Numbered from the stretch's first letter, positions 28,305-38,954 are shown. The stretch: 64,000 nucleotides of DNA from Serratia liquefaciens ATCC 27592 (GCF_000422085.1 NC_021741.1:4340001-4404000); one strand, 5' to 3'. Program-made: numbers and translations. Notes: generated by a model not told the origin, from the letters alone.

Positions 28305-29159
28305 ATGGTAATTATCGAAACCCTGCCTCTGTTGCGTCAGCAGATCCGCCGCTGGCGTCAAGAGGGTAAACGCATCGCGCTGGTGCCGACCATGGGCAAC
28401 CTGCACGAAGGCCATATGACGCTGGTCGATGAAGCACGTGCACGTGCCGATGTCGTGGTGGTCAGTATTTTTGTCAACCCGATGCAGTTCGAACGCCCTG
28501 ACGATTTGGCGCGCTACCCGCGCACCCTGCAAGAGGACAGCGAGAAGCTGACCCGTCGCGGCGTAGAATTGGTGTTCGCACCCGCGCCGGCCGATATCTA
28601 CCCTCAGGGGCTGGAGCAACAAACCTATGTCGACGTACCTGGCCTGTCCTCCATATTGGAAGGGGCCAGCCGTCCGGGCCACTTCCGCGGCGTCGCGACC
28701 ATTGTCAGCAAGCTGTTCAACCTGGTGCAGCCGGACCTGGCCTGTTTTGGCGAGAAGGATTATCAGCAACTGGCGTTGATCCGCAAAATGGTGGCGGACA
28801 TGGGTTACGACATCGACATCGTCGGCGTGCCTACCGTACGCGCTAAGGATGGCCTGGCGCTCAGTTCACGCAACGGCTACCTGACCGCCGAAGAGCGTAA
28901 AATCGCCCCTCAACTCAGCAAGATCATGAATGCGCTGGCAGAACAGCTCAGCAACGGCGAACGGCATGTCGACGAGTTGCTGGAACACACCGCCTCTCAG
29001 TTGCGCAGCGCTGGTTTCACACCGGACGAACTGTTTATCCGTGACGCCGACAGCCTGCAACCGCTGGGCGTGGAAAGCCAACGGGCAGTGGTGCTGATGG
29101 CCGCCTGGCTCGGCAAGGCGCGCTTGATTGACAACCAACAGGTTGATCTGACGCTGTAA
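28305..29159 (+). CDS. panC: Pantothenate synthetase PanC
   Basis: PanC condenses pantoate and beta-alanine using ATP. The 284 residues carry the nucleotidyltransferase signature [14 protein letters not shown] (HxGH type, near residues 29-42), the [10 protein letters not shown] segment and ALSSRNGYL in place of a KMSKS motif. It starts 24 bases after panB behind AGGAG. Confidence 0.97.
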   Translation: MVIIETLPLLRQQIRRWRQEGKRIALVPTMGNLHEGHMTLVDEARARADVVVVSIFVNPMQFERPDDLARYPRTLQEDSEKLTRRGVELVFAPAPADIYPQGLEQQTYVDVPGLSSILEGASRPGHFRGVATIVSKLFNLVQPDLACFGEKDYQQLALIRKMVADMGYDIDIVGVPTVRAKDGLALSSRNGYLTAEERKIAPQLSKIMNALAEQLSNGERHVDELLEHTASQLRSAGFTPDELFIRDADSLQPLGVESQRAVVLMAAWLGKARLIDNQQVDLTL

Positions 29160-29294
29160 GCTACTTTTTGTGCAGTCGTCACTGTTACAGCCCCTCTGAA
29201 AGTAGACATGGAGGGACTTATCGGTGACGATAAACGCCGGATGGATGTTCAACCTCAATCGCCTGTGAAGGCGGATACTCAGTTAGGTAAAGTT

Positions 29295-29675
29295 ATGATA
29301 CGTACTATGCTGCAAGGCAAGCTGCATCGGGTGAAAGTGACTCAGGCCGACTTGCACTATGAAGGCTCCTGCGCCATCGATCAGGACTTCCTGGAGGCCG
29401 CAGGCATTCTGGAATATGAAGCTATCGATATTTATAACGTTGATAACGGTCAGCGTTTCTCAACCTATGCCATCGCTGCCGAACGCGGCTCGCGCATTAT
29501 TTCGGTCAACGGGGCAGCAGCGCGTTGCGCCTGCGTCGGCGACAAGCTGATCATCTGTTCTTACGTGCAGATGAGCGATGCCGATGCCCGTCAACACCAT
29601 CCGAAAGTGGCCTACTTCGAAGGCGACAATAACCTGCAGCGCAAGGCGAAAGCCGTGCCGGTTCAGGTCGCCTAA
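29295..29675 (+). CDS. panD: Aspartate 1-decarboxylase PanD
   Basis: PanD makes beta-alanine from aspartate with a pyruvoyl group formed by self-cleavage. The 126-residue proenzyme shows the cleavage site YEGSCAID (Gly24-Ser25) and conserved Thr and Tyr residues around YNVDNGQRF. The ATG at 29295 gives the E. coli N terminus ([16 protein letters not shown]); the frame extends 29 codons upstream but without a match. A hairpin follows. The 135-base gap from panC is longer than usual for the operon and has no clear terminator. Confidence 0.97.
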   Translation: MIRTMLQGKLHRVKVTQADLHYEGSCAIDQDFLEAAGILEYEAIDIYNVDNGQRFSTYAIAAERGSRIISVNGAAARCACVGDKLIICSYVQMSDADARQHHPKVAYFEGDNNLQRKAKAVPVQVA

Positions 29676-29682
29676 AAGTCAC

Positions 29683-29705
29683 AACGGGCGCCGTCGGCGC
29701 CCGTT
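29683..29705 (+). terminator. panD terminator
   Basis: AACGGGCGCC pairs perfectly with GGCGCCCGTT over a three-base loop and is followed by TTTCTTCC. It separates panD from the convergent yadE. Confidence 0.85.
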
Positions 29706-29714
29706 TCTTCCTGA

Positions 29715-30995
29715 TTACTGCACCACCAGCGTTCCCGGCTTGTTGGCGATTCTGTCCGCCATGGTCTGAATCGAGTCGGTGCGCAGAATGTACAACCGCT
29801 TCAGCGTATAGGGGTTGTCCCCCGGCTTCACTTTGCCCTGCACCGTGGTCACCGCCATATGGAAACCGGCATCCTTCGCCGCCTGTATCGCCCGTTGGTT
29901 ATAGCCGCCAAACGGGTATGACACATACAGCACATGCGGATTAAACTGCGACAGCGCGCGGCGCGAGTGCTCAAAATCGAATTCTATGTTGTGTAGCGAA
30001 CGGCTCAGCAGGATCGGCTGACGATTGCCGTCGGTACGATGCAGGAAATGCGTATGCGACTGCACGTCGAACACGTCCTGGATCTGCTTCAGTTCGGAAA
30101 TGCTCATAAACTGCAGCGAATCAGGATTCCACTTTTGCGGGTGGCGCTTGATGCGTGAGGAAATAATAAACGCCGTGGCGCGGAAGCCGTAATTCTTCAA
30201 TACCGGGTAAGCGTAACGGTAGACCGATTTCAGCCCGTCATCAAACGTCAGCACCACGGCCTTACCGGGCAGGTTGATCTGGTTGTTCAGATAGGCTTCC
30301 AACTGATACAGGGAAATCGTGTCGTAGCCCGCCTGCTTCAGGTAGGTCATCTGATTGCTGAACGCCACGTCGGAAGTGGTGGTCGAGGTATGGCGGAAAC
30401 GCTTGTTCTCTTCGTTTTTCAGCAGGTGATGGTAGGTCAGCACCGGAATACCGGTGTCGATCTCGCAGTCCAGCTCACTGACATAACCCAGACGATCGCC
30501 AATGTTGATCTCATACCAGGTATTGTTGAGCCGATCCTTCAGCTTGCCGATAATCGGGTAGCGCAGATTCTCTTCCAGCACGCCAAACACATCACTGGCG
30601 TTATCCGCATCGGTATAGACGTTGATCGCCTTTTGAGTGATCAGGTTCTGGTTGGTCAGCGGCTTATTCAGCTCGCCAAGATCGTCCTTCACCTTGCGCG
30701 ATTTTTTAAGATCACGCACATCGTCTTTATCGATAAACCCGGTGCCGTGACCGAATTTGAACTCGTAATACTCCGCATCCGCCGGGAACACCTGAATCAG
30801 CTGCCCCTGCTTCACTTCGCCGACCGGAATAACGTGTTCGCCAATCAGCGAATAAACCTCGCTGTCGCGCTGCGCTTCCATATATTCGGATTTAACGGCG
30901 CTGTCTTCCGACAACAAACTTGCCAGGCTGGCCGGGGAAGCAAACGACAACAGGATGCCGAGTACTCCAGCCGCTATCTTGTGTGTAGACCGCAT
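29715..30995 (-). CDS. yadE: YadE-like exported polysaccharide deacetylase
   Basis: The 426-residue protein has a signal peptide (residues 1-25, cleavage near SLA). A middle region of about 150 residues contains SH3-like repeats, and a C-terminal NodB-type deacetylase domain follows. The metal-binding triad is visible: TFDDG (Asp), HTHFLH (two His) and the YPFGGYN motif. The substrate is unknown; peptidoglycan or an exopolysaccharide is likely for the family. The order panD-yadE-yadH-yadG-can-hpt-cueO is conserved with E. coli. An ERIC copy lies just upstream and will be part of its leader. Confidence 0.88.
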   Translation of the reverse strand: MRSTHKIAAGVLGILLSFASPASLASLLSEDSAVKSEYMEAQRDSEVYSLIGEHVIPVGEVKQGQLIQVFPADAEYYEFKFGHGTGFIDKDDVRDLKKSRKVKDDLGELNKPLTNQNLITQKAINVYTDADNASDVFGVLEENLRYPIIGKLKDRLNNTWYEINIGDRLGYVSELDCEIDTGIPVLTYHHLLKNEENKRFRHTSTTTSDVAFSNQMTYLKQAGYDTISLYQLEAYLNNQINLPGKAVVLTFDDGLKSVYRYAYPVLKNYGFRATAFIISSRIKRHPQKWNPDSLQFMSISELKQIQDVFDVQSHTHFLHRTDGNRQPILLSRSLHNIEFDFEHSRRALSQFNPHVLYVSYPFGGYNQRAIQAAKDAGFHMAVTTVQGKVKPGDNPYTLKRLYILRTDSIQTMADRIANKPGTLVVQ

Positions 30996-31020
30996 GGTTA
31001 TATTCTACTTACGAGTACGT

Positions 31021-31134
31021 AATACCCGTCGTATTTCAGAGCGCAGCGTTGTTACCTGCACTCGATCATCTCATGACTTACCTGAGGATGAGTGAGCTGG
31101 CCGCCTGGCTGCAACATGAAATTCATAGGGTATA
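31021..31134. repeat. ERIC element, 114 bp with internal deletion
   Basis: The outer arms (AATACCCGTCGTATTTCAGA and CATGAAATTCATAGGGTATA) match the full-length copy at 2100. The central palindrome has lost about a dozen bases, reading ATGACTTACCTGAGGATGAG. It lies 26 bases before the yadE start. Confidence 0.8.
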
Positions 31135-31249
31135 TAACAAAATGGAGAAAATGTGGAGCGTCAGCATAGCACGATTTGAACAGCGGGGAGAAAGGGGTTA
31201 TTCGAGCAATTTTATTGATTTACGGGATGCTTGCCGCAGATTGATAAAC

Positions 31250-31277
31250 GCGTCCCCGTACGTCTGCCCGGGGACGC
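31250..31277 (-). terminator. Hairpin downstream of yadH
   Basis: GCGTCCCCG pairs with CGGGGACGC over ten bases and is followed on the minus strand by GTTTATC. It is eight bases past the yadH stop. Confidence 0.55.
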
Positions 31278-31284
31278 CATACTA

Positions 31285-32055
31285 TTAGGTGCGCAAACCG
31301 CGGCCGCGCTCGATCAGGAACCAGACCAGCAGATAGAACACCGCGATAAACGCCACTAGCACCGCCATGGTGAACGCCAACGGTACATCGCTGATACCCA
31401 GGAAACCGTAGCGGAAACCGCTGATCATATAGACGATCGGGTTCAGCTTGGACACCGCTTGCCAGAACGGCGGCAGCAGCGTCAGCGAGTAGAATACCCC
31501 GCCCAGGTAGGTCAACGGCGTCAGCACGAAGGTCGGGATCAGGCTGATATCGTCAAAGGTGGTGGCAAACACCGCGTTGATCAGGCCCGCCAACGAGAAC
31601 AAGATCGCCGTCAGTAACAGCGTGACCACAATCACCCACCAGGCATGCACCTGCAGCGGCACAAAGAACAGCGAGATCACGGTCACCAACACGCCGACGC
31701 AGATACCCCGCGCCACACCGCCGCCGACGTAACCGGCAATCACCACGTGCGTCGGCACAGGAGCCACCAGCAGTTCTTCGATATTGCGCTGGAATTTGGC
31801 GCTGAAGAACGACGAGGCCACGTTGGCGTACGAGTTGGTGATCACCGCCATCATGATCAGGCCGGGAACGATAAACTGCATGTAATCGAAACCGTGCATT
31901 TCGCCGATACGTGAACCAATCAGGTTGCCGAAGATGATGAAATACAGCGTCATGGTGATCACCGGCGGCACCAGGGTCTGGATCCAGATACGGGCAAATC
32001 GGTTGATCTCTTTAGCCCAAATGCTCTGCAAAGCCACCCAATACAAACGCGTCAT
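31285..32055 (-). CDS. yadH: ABC-2 type transporter permease YadH
   Basis: YadH is the 256-residue membrane subunit of an exporter with YadG. It shows six hydrophobic segments and the ABC-2 family pattern, with LIGSRIGEMHGFDYMQFIVPG between helices 1 and 2 and FSLTLLPPFWQAVSKLNPIVY near the end. The substrate of YadGH is not established. Its start overlaps the yadG stop (ATGA). Confidence 0.93.
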   Translation of the reverse strand: MTRLYWVALQSIWAKEINRFARIWIQTLVPPVITMTLYFIIFGNLIGSRIGEMHGFDYMQFIVPGLIMMAVITNSYANVASSFFSAKFQRNIEELLVAPVPTHVVIAGYVGGGVARGICVGVLVTVISLFFVPLQVHAWWVIVVTLLLTAILFSLAGLINAVFATTFDDISLIPTFVLTPLTYLGGVFYSLTLLPPFWQAVSKLNPIVYMISGFRYGFLGISDVPLAFTMAVLVAFIAVFYLLVWFLIERGRGLRT

Positions 32056-32975
32056 GCTTTTTCTCCATTACCGTTAACCAGGGTGACAAACAGCTCTTCC
32101 AGCCGGTTGGCCTTGTTACGCATGCTCAGGACCTGGACGCCCTGTGCGCTGAGCTGGGTAAACAGGCCGTTCAGGCCCTGCTCGCGCATCACTTCCACCT
32201 CCAGCGTCGAGGTGTCCGTCAGGCGATGACGGTAGCCGTCCAGCTTCGGCAGCGGGCTTTTCGCCGCCAGATCGAGGATAAAGGTTTCGGACTTCAGCTT
32301 GGCCAGCAGGCCTTTCATCGAGGTGTTCTCCACCAGATCACCGTTCTGGATAATACCGATATTGCGGCACAGCATTTCTGCTTCTTCCAGATAGTGAGTG
32401 GTGAGAATAATCGTGGTGCCCTGGGCGTTAAGCTCTTTCAGGAAGCCCCACATAGAGCGACGCAGCTCGATATCCACCCCGGCAGTCGGTTCATCGAGGA
32501 TCAGCAGTTTTGGCTGATGCATCAAGGCCCGGGCGATCATCAAGCGGCGCTTCATGCCGCCGGACAACATGCGAGCGCGTTCTTCGCGCTTGCCCCACAA
32601 ATCCAGCTGAGTCAGGTATTTTTCCGCACGAGCCAAGGCCTCGCGGCGGGTCACGCCATAGTAGCCCGCCTGATTGACCACAATCTGCATCACGGTTTCG
32701 AACGGGTTAAAGTTGAACTCCTGCGGTACCAGCCCGAGCTGACGCTTGGCGTTAACGATGTCTTTGTCGATGTCGTAGCCGAACACCCGTACGCTGCCGG
32801 AGGTTTTGTTAACCAACGAACTGATGATGCCGATGGTCGTGGATTTTCCGGCGCCGTTCGGCCCCAGCAGGGCATAGAAATCCCCCGCTTCGACATTGAG
32901 ATCGATCCCGCGCAACGCCTTGACGCCACCGGCGTAAGTCTTGGTTAACTGCGCTAATTCCAGTGCATAATTCAT
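32052..32975 (-). CDS. yadG: ABC transporter ATPase YadG
   Basis: YadG is the 307-residue ATPase partner of YadH. Motifs are Walker A GPNGAGKST (near residue 39), signature MLSGGMKRRLMIA, Walker B LLILDEPTAGVD and the switch His in LTTHYLEEAE. The C-terminal 80 residues form the domain usual for drug and polysaccharide exporters of this class. It is divergent from can across a 237-base gap, where an imperfect dyad around GATGATCTTATCATC (near 33029) is the only structure I see. Confidence 0.95.
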   Translation of the reverse strand: MNYALELAQLTKTYAGGVKALRGIDLNVEAGDFYALLGPNGAGKSTTIGIISSLVNKTSGSVRVFGYDIDKDIVNAKRQLGLVPQEFNFNPFETVMQIVVNQAGYYGVTRREALARAEKYLTQLDLWGKREERARMLSGGMKRRLMIARALMHQPKLLILDEPTAGVDIELRRSMWGFLKELNAQGTTIILTTHYLEEAEMLCRNIGIIQNGDLVENTSMKGLLAKLKSETFILDLAAKSPLPKLDGYRHRLTDTSTLEVEVMREQGLNGLFTQLSAQGVQVLSMRNKANRLEELFVTLVNGNGEKA

Positions 32976-33212
32976 AAGTTAAAAAGTACCTTGTGACGAT
33001 GAGTATGCTGCTGCGTTTTTGTAATGAAGATGATCTTATCATCAGCAGCGTTTTCACTGAGGCAAATCCGTGCGGTATATTCAGGTTCCATCCCGCCATA
33101 TTGAATAAAAAGTGGCCGAATATCGCCCGGCGCCACTGTTCCGATATCCAAATTGTGACGCTTGTCCTATATTACCCCAACGCAATCTGTTCGTTACAGG
33201 CCTATAACCGCC

Positions 33213-33869
33213 ATGAAAGAGATCGAAAAGCTTATCGCCAATAACCACACCTGGTCAGCTAACATCAGCAAGGAAGACCCAAACTTTTTTGAACGCTTAG
33301 CACAGGCGCAAAAGCCCCGTTTTTTATGGATAGGTTGTTCTGATAGCCGCGTACCGGCGGAAAGACTGACCGGATTGGAGCCGGGTGAGCTGTTTGTTCA
33401 CCGTAACGTGGCGAACCTGGTGATCCATACCGATTTAAACTGCCTGTCGGTGGTGCAATACGCCGTCGACGTGCTGGAAGTCGAGCATATTATTATCTGC
33501 GGTCACCTGGGCTGCGGCGGCGTGGAAGCGGCAGTCGAGAACCCGGAACTGGGGCTGATCAATAACTGGCTGCTGCACATTCGCGACCTGTGGTACAAAC
33601 ACAGCTCACTGCTGGGTGAACTGGAACCGGAACAACGTCTCGACGTGCTGTGTGAAATCAACGTTATTGAGCAGGTCTACAACCTGGGCCATTCCACCAT
33701 CATGCAATCAGCATGGAAACGCGGCCAGAAAGTGATGATTCACGGTTGGGTGTACGGGATCCAGGACGGCCGCCTGCGCGATTTGGAAGTGGCTGCGACC
33801 AGCCGCGAAAGCCTGGAAATGGGCTATCGCAAAGCCATGGCCACGCTGCAACAGGATAAAGGCATCTAA
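33213..33869 (+). CDS. can: Beta-class carbonic anhydrase Can
   Basis: Can hydrates carbon dioxide to bicarbonate and is needed for growth in air in E. coli. The 218 residues show the zinc ligands Cys42 and Asp44 ([10 protein letters not shown]), His98 and Cys101 (CGHLGCGG). The ATG at 33213 matches E. coli (MKEIEKLI); upstream in-frame codons lack support. A perfect palindrome lies between its stop and hpt. Confidence 0.97.
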   Translation: MKEIEKLIANNHTWSANISKEDPNFFERLAQAQKPRFLWIGCSDSRVPAERLTGLEPGELFVHRNVANLVIHTDLNCLSVVQYAVDVLEVEHIIICGHLGCGGVEAAVENPELGLINNWLLHIRDLWYKHSSLLGELEPEQRLDVLCEINVIEQVYNLGHSTIMQSAWKRGQKVMIHGWVYGIQDGRLRDLEVAATSRESLEMGYRKAMATLQQDKGI

Positions 33870-33877
33870 AGCTCATA

Positions 33878-33897
33878 GGGCGCGGCATGCCGCGCCC
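33878..33897. terminator. Palindrome between convergent can and hpt
   Basis: GGGCGCGGCATGCCGCGCCC is a perfect 20-base inverted repeat eight bases after the can stop. There is no T-run. Two near-copies stand at 38484 and 44153. Confidence 0.55.
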
Positions 33898-33905
33898 ACA
33901 GCAGT

Positions 33906-34442
33906 TTACTCGTCCAGCAGCACCACTTTGCCGACGTACGGCAAATGGCGGTAGCGCTGAGCGTAGTCAATGCCGTAACCCACCACGAATTCGTCCGGGA
34001 TTGAGAAACCGACGTACTCAACCGGCACTTCCACTTCACGGCGTTCAGGCTTGTCCAACAGGGTGCAAATCGCCAAGGATTTCGGCCCACGCAGCGCCAG
34101 AATTTCACGCACTTTGTTCAGCGTATTGCCGGAGTCGATGATGTCTTCCACGATCAGCACGTCTTTGCCGCGGATATCTTCATCCAAATCCTTAAGGATT
34201 TTCACGTCGCGAGTCGTGGACATGCCGCTGCCGTAGCTGGAAGCGGTCATAAAGTCGACCTCATGCGGCACTTCGATGGTGCGACACAGATCGGCCATGA
34301 ACATGAAGGAGCCGCGCAGCAGCCCGACCAGCACCATATCACTGCCGCTGTCGCGGTAATGTTCGGTGATCTGGCGGCCAAGTTCGGCAATACGGGTCTT
34401 AACTTCCTGCTCGGAAATCATTACGTCTACAGTGTGTTTCAT
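33906..34442 (-). CDS. hpt: Hypoxanthine phosphoribosyltransferase Hpt
   Basis: Hpt salvages hypoxanthine (and less well guanine) to IMP with PRPP. The 178 residues have the PRPP-binding motif [15 protein letters not shown], the flexible-loop region and the C-terminal [18 protein letters not shown]. The start MKHTVDVMI matches E. coli. It converges with can and follows cueO by 99 bases on the same strand. Confidence 0.97.
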   Translation of the reverse strand: MKHTVDVMISEQEVKTRIAELGRQITEHYRDSGSDMVLVGLLRGSFMFMADLCRTIEVPHEVDFMTASSYGSGMSTTRDVKILKDLDEDIRGKDVLIVEDIIDSGNTLNKVREILALRGPKSLAICTLLDKPERREVEVPVEYVGFSIPDEFVVGYGIDYAQRYRHLPYVGKVVLLDE

Positions 34443-34541
34443 AGTTTTCAGGTCAGTTGCCGGAAGAAGGGCGCAGAGTTTAGCATAGCCTGAAGCCGGT
34501 GGCGACGCGAGTGCGCCGCCACTTGAAAGACAACAGGGAGA

Positions 34542-36158
34542 TCAGTCAGCTACCGTAAAGCCCATCATCATGCCGGTATCTTCGTGTTCCAGCAGATGAC
34601 AGTGAGCCATATAGGCGTGATCGCTATTGGCCAGGTGATCAAAGCGCACCAACACTTCACTGCGCCAACCCTCTACGCGCACCGTATCTTTCCAGCCGCT
34701 GCGATGGGCCGCCGGCGGTTTACCGTTTTCCGACAGGATGCGGAATTGGGTGCCGTGAATATGGAACGGGTGCAGCATCATGTCACCTTCGCCGGAAAGG
34801 GTCCACTTTTCGTACTTGCCGCGTTTGGCTTCAAACATCGGCTTGGTCATGTCGAAGGCCTTGCCGTTGATCATATTGCCATGGCTGAAATCGAACGGCT
34901 TCGCGCCGTGATCCATGCCTTTCATATTGCCGTGGTCCATGCCCTTCATGCTGCCGTGATCCATCCCTTGCATACCGGACATATCACCGCTATTGCCCAT
35001 GCCGCCGTGATCCATACTCATGCCGGCCATGGCCTGATGGCCATAGCGATCCATCAGCGCCTGCATACCCAGCTTATCCAACTGCGGGTTCATCATCAGC
35101 TGCAGCCAACGCTCCTGAATGCCGGTCACCGCAGGCAGCGCTGGCAGTTTCACCAAGCTGTCCGGCATCGTCTTGATGCCCTGCGCCAGCGAAGGCTGGA
35201 TATGCAATACCGGCAGCGGCTGGTCGAACGGTGCCAGCGTCATGCCCATCTGTTTGACCGGCAGCGTGACGATATCGAAAGCTTTGCCGTCAGAGGCATC
35301 CACCAACACTTCGAAACGTTCGCCCATCAGCATCGGCAATTCGGTTAATTTGACCGGCTCGGCCAAAAAACCGCCGTCGCTGGCAATCACATAAAGTGGA
35401 CGGTTATCGCTGGCGGCCAGGTTTAGCGAGCGTGCATTACAGCCATTGAGGAAACGCAGACGCAGCCAGCCGCGAGGGGCCACGTGGCGGGGATACTGAG
35501 CACCATTGGTGAACATACGGTCGCCGAACCAACCAACGGCAGCACTCATCACGTCCAGTTGGTATTCAATCTGCGCGTCCCTGCCCAGCCGCTTGTCCTG
35601 CAGGATCACCGGAATATCATCCTGCCCCCAGGTTTTCGGCAGCGGCAGCTTACTGCTTTCGTCATCTTCGAGCAGCACCAGCCCGGCCAAGCCCTTCATC
35701 ACCTGCTGACCGGTCTTGCCGTGGGTGTGCGGATGGAACCAGCAGGTAGCTGCAGGCTGCTCGATAGTGAACTGCACCCTGCGCGTTGCGCCTGGCTGAA
35801 TCAGCGCCTGCGGTCCACCGTCTACGTCACCGGGGATTTCCAGACCGTGCCAGTGAACGGTACTGGCTTCCGGCAACGCATTGCGGATATCCACCGTGAC
35901 CGATTTGCCACGCTGTAGGCGCACCGCCGGCCCCAGCAACGCGCCATTAAAGCCCCAGGTTTGGGTCGCCTTGCCCGGCAGCCAGTTCACCTCACCGGTT
36001 TGCAGCGCCAGAGCAATGTTCCCTTGTGCGTCCGGCATCAGCAGTGGCGGGATCGGTAACGCCGGCAATTCAGCCGCCCACGCGCCCCGGCTCCACAACG
36101 GTAAAGCGCTTGCCGCGCCCAGCGCAGCGGTCAGTTTGATAAAATCACGGCGTAACAT
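34542..36158 (-). CDS. cueO: Multicopper oxidase CueO
   Basis: CueO oxidises Cu(I), and also phenols and siderophore precursors, in the periplasm. The 538-residue precursor has a Tat signal ([18 protein letters not shown], cleavage near AWA, residue 28). Copper motifs are [22 protein letters not shown] and [14 protein letters not shown] methionine-rich segment near residues 376-425 contains repeats of MDHGxMKG and is the extra Cu(I)-binding region of CueO. The upstream promoter has CueR architecture. It is separated from the divergent yacC. Confidence 0.97.
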   Translation of the reverse strand: MLRRDFIKLTAALGAASALPLWSRGAWAAELPALPIPPLLMPDAQGNIALALQTGEVNWLPGKATQTWGFNGALLGPAVRLQRGKSVTVDIRNALPEASTVHWHGLEIPGDVDGGPQALIQPGATRRVQFTIEQPAATCWFHPHTHGKTGQQVMKGLAGLVLLEDDESSKLPLPKTWGQDDIPVILQDKRLGRDAQIEYQLDVMSAAVGWFGDRMFTNGAQYPRHVAPRGWLRLRFLNGCNARSLNLAASDNRPLYVIASDGGFLAEPVKLTELPMLMGERFEVLVDASDGKAFDIVTLPVKQMGMTLAPFDQPLPVLHIQPSLAQGIKTMPDSLVKLPALPAVTGIQERWLQLMMNPQLDKLGMQALMDRYGHQAMAGMSMDHGGMGNSGDMSGMQGMDHGSMKGMDHGNMKGMDHGAKPFDFSHGNMINGKAFDMTKPMFEAKRGKYEKWTLSGEGDMMLHPFHIHGTQFRILSENGKPPAAHRSGWKDTVRVEGWRSEVLVRFDHLANSDHAYMAHCHLLEHEDTGMMMGFTVAD

Positions 36159-36200
36159 CGCTGACTCCCTTTTCTCAGTGATCTAACTCATCTAAACGTC

Positions 36201-36231
36201 AGCCTAAACCCTCCCCTTAGCGGAAGGTCAA
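36201..36231 (-). promoter_or_regulatory. CueR-type promoter of cueO
   Basis: On the minus strand TTGACC and TAGGCT are separated by 19 bases, the long spacer typical of MerR-family promoters. The spacer holds the imperfect dyad CCTTCCGCTAAGGGGAGGG, as at copA and cueO of E. coli. Confidence 0.75.
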
Positions 36232-36328
36232 GCCTTTGCTGCCGGTTATGCTACCTGTGAGTAATAAAATTTGGTGCCTTTACAGGCAAGTGTGATAACG
36301 TCTGTAGACAACAAACAGGTCTATTTTC

Positions 36329-36679
36329 ATGATGAAAAAAACAAGTTTACTGGTGCTGTTGCTCACCATGCTGGGGTTCTCCAACGCCAGTCTGGCGCTG
36401 AATGAGTCCGAAGCGGAAGATCTGGCCGATCTGACGGCGGTGTTTATTTATTTGAAAAACGATTGCGGCTACAACGACTTGCCCAATGCGCAAATCAAAC
36501 GCGCCATCGTTTATTTCGCGCAGCAAAACCGTTGGGATCTGACCAACTATAATAGTTTTAATATGAAGGCTCTGGGTGAAGACAGCTATCGCGATCTCAG
36601 TGGTATCGCCATTCCTACCCCGAACAAATGCAAATCTCTGGCACGCGACTCGCTAAGCCTGCTGGCCTACGCTAACTAA
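36329..36679 (+). CDS. yacC: YacC, exported pilotin-like protein
   Basis: YacC is a small exported protein related to PulS/OutS pilotins of type II secretion; its own function is unknown. The product has a signal peptide (cleavage after LAL, near residue 23) and then ESEAEDLADLTAVF, a conserved NDCGYNDLPN, GEDSYRDLSGI and CKSLARDSLSLLAY. Two cysteines probably form a disulfide. Two ATGs stand in tandem at 36329 and 36332; either gives a normal signal peptide. It lies upstream of speE as in E. coli. Confidence 0.92.
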   Translation: MMKKTSLLVLLLTMLGFSNASLALNESEAEDLADLTAVFIYLKNDCGYNDLPNAQIKRAIVYFAQQNRWDLTNYNSFNMKALGEDSYRDLSGIAIPTPNKCKSLARDSLSLLAYAN

Positions 36680-36789
36680 TCCCCCCGCCTTCCGCTATCT
36701 CTGTTTGAAATTCAGCCGTGCATCACCAGGCAGAGTTAGCTATGATGTTGCGCCAATTTTTCATGGCTGTTATTACGGAGTTCCCGCAC

Positions 36790-37653
36790 ATGACCCAGAA
36801 AGAAATTTGGTATGAAACACTGCATGCCAACTTCGGCCAGTACTTCTCGGTAGAGAACGTGCTGTATCGTGAGAAGACCGAGCATCAGGATTTGGTGATT
36901 TTTGAAAACCCGGTTCTGGGGCGCGTTATGGCGCTCGACGGCGTGGTGCAAACCACCGAGCGCGATGAGTTCATCTATCACGAGATGATGACCCACATAC
37001 CGCTGCTGGCTCACGGTCAGGCGAAGAAAATCCTGATCATCGGCGGTGGCGACGGCGCTATGCTGCGCGAAGTCAGCCGTCATCAGGGCGTTGAACAAAT
37101 CACCATGGTCGAGATCGACGCCGGCGTGGTGGAATTCTGCCGCCAATACCTGCCTAATCACAATGCCGGTGCTTACGACGATCCACGCTTTAAGCTGGTG
37201 ATCGACGACGGCGTCAACTTTGTTAATCAGACCGATGAAAAATTCGATGTGATTATCTCTGACTGCACCGATCCTATCGGCCCCGGCGAAAGCCTGTTCA
37301 CCTCGGCATTCTACGAAGGCTGTGCACGCTGCCTGAACGAGGGCGGCATTTTTGTTGCGCAGAACGGCGTGTGCTTCCTGCAGCAAGACGAAGCGGTCAA
37401 TAGCCACACCAAGCTGAGCCAATACTTCAAGGACGTCAGTTTCTACCAGGCGGCGATCCCGACTTATTACGGCGGCATTATGACTTTCGCCTGGGCCAGC
37501 CAAAACCCGGCACTGCGTCAGCTCGACTTGCCAACGCTGCAACATCGCTTTCATCAAAGCGGCTTAAACTGTCGTTATTATAACCCGGCAATTCACGCGG
37601 GCAGCTTTGCACTGCCGCAGTATTTGCTCGACGCACTGAACGTTTCACGTTAA
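36790..37653 (+). CDS. speE: Spermidine synthase SpeE
   Basis: SpeE transfers the aminopropyl group of decarboxylated S-adenosylmethionine to putrescine. The 287 residues carry the aminopropyltransferase motifs [39 protein letters not shown] and [10 protein letters not shown]. The catalytic Asp lies in DCTDP. The ATG at 36790 has GGAG upstream and matches E. coli. It is followed after 27 bases by speD. Confidence 0.97.
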   Translation: MTQKEIWYETLHANFGQYFSVENVLYREKTEHQDLVIFENPVLGRVMALDGVVQTTERDEFIYHEMMTHIPLLAHGQAKKILIIGGGDGAMLREVSRHQGVEQITMVEIDAGVVEFCRQYLPNHNAGAYDDPRFKLVIDDGVNFVNQTDEKFDVIISDCTDPIGPGESLFTSAFYEGCARCLNEGGIFVAQNGVCFLQQDEAVNSHTKLSQYFKDVSFYQAAIPTYYGGIMTFAWASQNPALRQLDLPTLQHRFHQSGLNCRYYNPAIHAGSFALPQYLLDALNVSR

Positions 37654-37680
37654 GCGAGAAGATAAAGGAGGTGAACCAAA

Positions 37681-38475
37681 TTGCATAAGCTAAAACTGCA
37701 CGGCTTCAACAACCTGACCAAAAGCCTGAGTTTTTGTATTTACGATATTTGTTACGCCAAAACCGCGGACGACCGCGCTGGCTATATCGCCTACATTGAC
37801 GAACAATACAACGCCAACCGCCTGACCGAGATCCTCAGCGAGACCTGCTCGATCATTGGCGCCAATATTCTCAACATCGCACGTCAGGACTACGAGCCTC
37901 AGGGCGCCAGCGTCACCATTCTGGTCAGCGAAGAGCCGGTCGACCCGGACGATGTCGATACTTCAGAACACCCGGGCCCACTGTCAAAGACGGTAGTCGC
38001 ACATCTGGACAAGAGCCACATCTGCGTTCATACCTATCCGGAGAGCCATCCGGAAGGCGGTCTTTGCACCTTCCGCGCCGATATCGAAGTGTCCACCTGC
38101 GGCGTGATTTCACCGCTTAAAGCGTTGAATTATCTGATCCACCAGTTGGAATCTGACATCGTCACCATGGATTACCGCGTGCGCGGTTTTACCCGCGACG
38201 TAAACGGCTTGAAGCATTACATCGATCATGAGATCAACTCGATCCAGAACTTTATGTCTGATGATATGAAGGCGCTGTACCACATGATGGACGTGAATGT
38301 TTATCAGGAAAACATCTTCCATACCAAGATGTTGCTGAAGGATTTCGATCTGAAGCACTACCTGTTTAACGCCAAACCGGACGCGCTGAGCGAAGCCGAG
38401 CGTAAAGAGATTACCGATCTGCTGTGGAAAGAGATGCAGGAAATCTATTACGGCCGCAATATTCCGCATCTGTAA
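37681..38475 (+). CDS. speD: S-adenosylmethionine decarboxylase SpeD, UUG start
   Basis: SpeD makes decarboxylated S-adenosylmethionine for SpeE. The 264-residue proenzyme cleaves itself at Lys111-Ser112 in [16 protein letters not shown], turning the serine into the pyruvoyl cofactor. The start is TTG at 37681, giving the E. coli-like [13 protein letters not shown]. It is preceded by AAAGGAGGTGA, an almost perfect match to the ribosomal anti-Shine-Dalgarno, which would offset the weak codon. It is the second gene of speED. Confidence 0.97.
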   Translation: MHKLKLHGFNNLTKSLSFCIYDICYAKTADDRAGYIAYIDEQYNANRLTEILSETCSIIGANILNIARQDYEPQGASVTILVSEEPVDPDDVDTSEHPGPLSKTVVAHLDKSHICVHTYPESHPEGGLCTFRADIEVSTCGVISPLKALNYLIHQLESDIVTMDYRVRGFTRDVNGLKHYIDHEINSIQNFMSDDMKALYHMMDVNVYQENIFHTKMLLKDFDLKHYLFNAKPDALSEAERKEITDLLWKEMQEIYYGRNIPHL

Positions 38476-38483
38476 TCTGTATC

Positions 38484-38503
38484 GGGCGCGGCACGCCGCG
38501 CCC
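38484..38503. terminator. Palindrome between convergent speD and yacL
   Basis: GGGCGCGGCACGCCGCGCCC forms a 9-bp stem with one central mismatch; it differs from the repeat at 33878 by one base. It is eight bases after speD. Confidence 0.55.
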
Positions 38504-38509
38504 TTACGT

Positions 38510-38872
38510 TCAGTATTTCAGCATAAAAGAACGGTAGGCCTTCAATACCTGCAAAAAGTCTTCGACGCCGCAGAATGAGAGGCTTTCTTCGTCATAGTAA
38601 TTCATCCCCTCCTCCATCTCGTCGCCCTCGAACTCCAGCAGGTTAGCGCGGATCATCACTTCCTCCCCGTCCATCAGCAACGTGTATTCATGACCTTCCA
38701 GCTGCCATTGACGCTCGCTGCCCTTCACTTGCGCCGCACCGGCTTCGATGCGATCGAGCAGGTTGAAGTCGCCTTTGAGTTCTTCGTTGATCCAGTGGCC
38801 AATCGCCTCATGCCCCATCGAAAATCTGACCACCACCTGACCGGTAACGTCACGCAGAAATTCGTAATCCAT
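38510..38872 (-). CDS. yacL: YacL, UPF0231 family
   Basis: YacL is a conserved acidic protein of unknown function. The 120 residues match E. coli YacL closely, beginning [20 protein letters not shown] with an acidic stretch ([17 protein letters not shown]) near residues 80-96. There is no signal peptide or membrane segment. It lies between speD and acnB as in E. coli and is a separate minus-strand unit after the acnB terminator. Confidence 0.93.
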   Translation of the reverse strand: MDYEFLRDVTGQVVVRFSMGHEAIGHWINEELKGDFNLLDRIEAGAAQVKGSERQWQLEGHEYTLLMDGEEVMIRANLLEFEGDEMEEGMNYYDEESLSFCGVEDFLQVLKAYRSFMLKY

Positions 38873-38954
38873 AGCACGCCCTCCTGAGCCCTTTCTCTTA
38901 GTGTAAACATTAATTCATGACTAACTCAGTGAGCGCTCGCAAAGTTGGCAACTG

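Noticed and set aside
31049..31288. Plus-strand frame starting inside the ERIC at 31021
   Set aside because: It arises from the repeat and the hairpin after yadH, with no similarity and no start signals.
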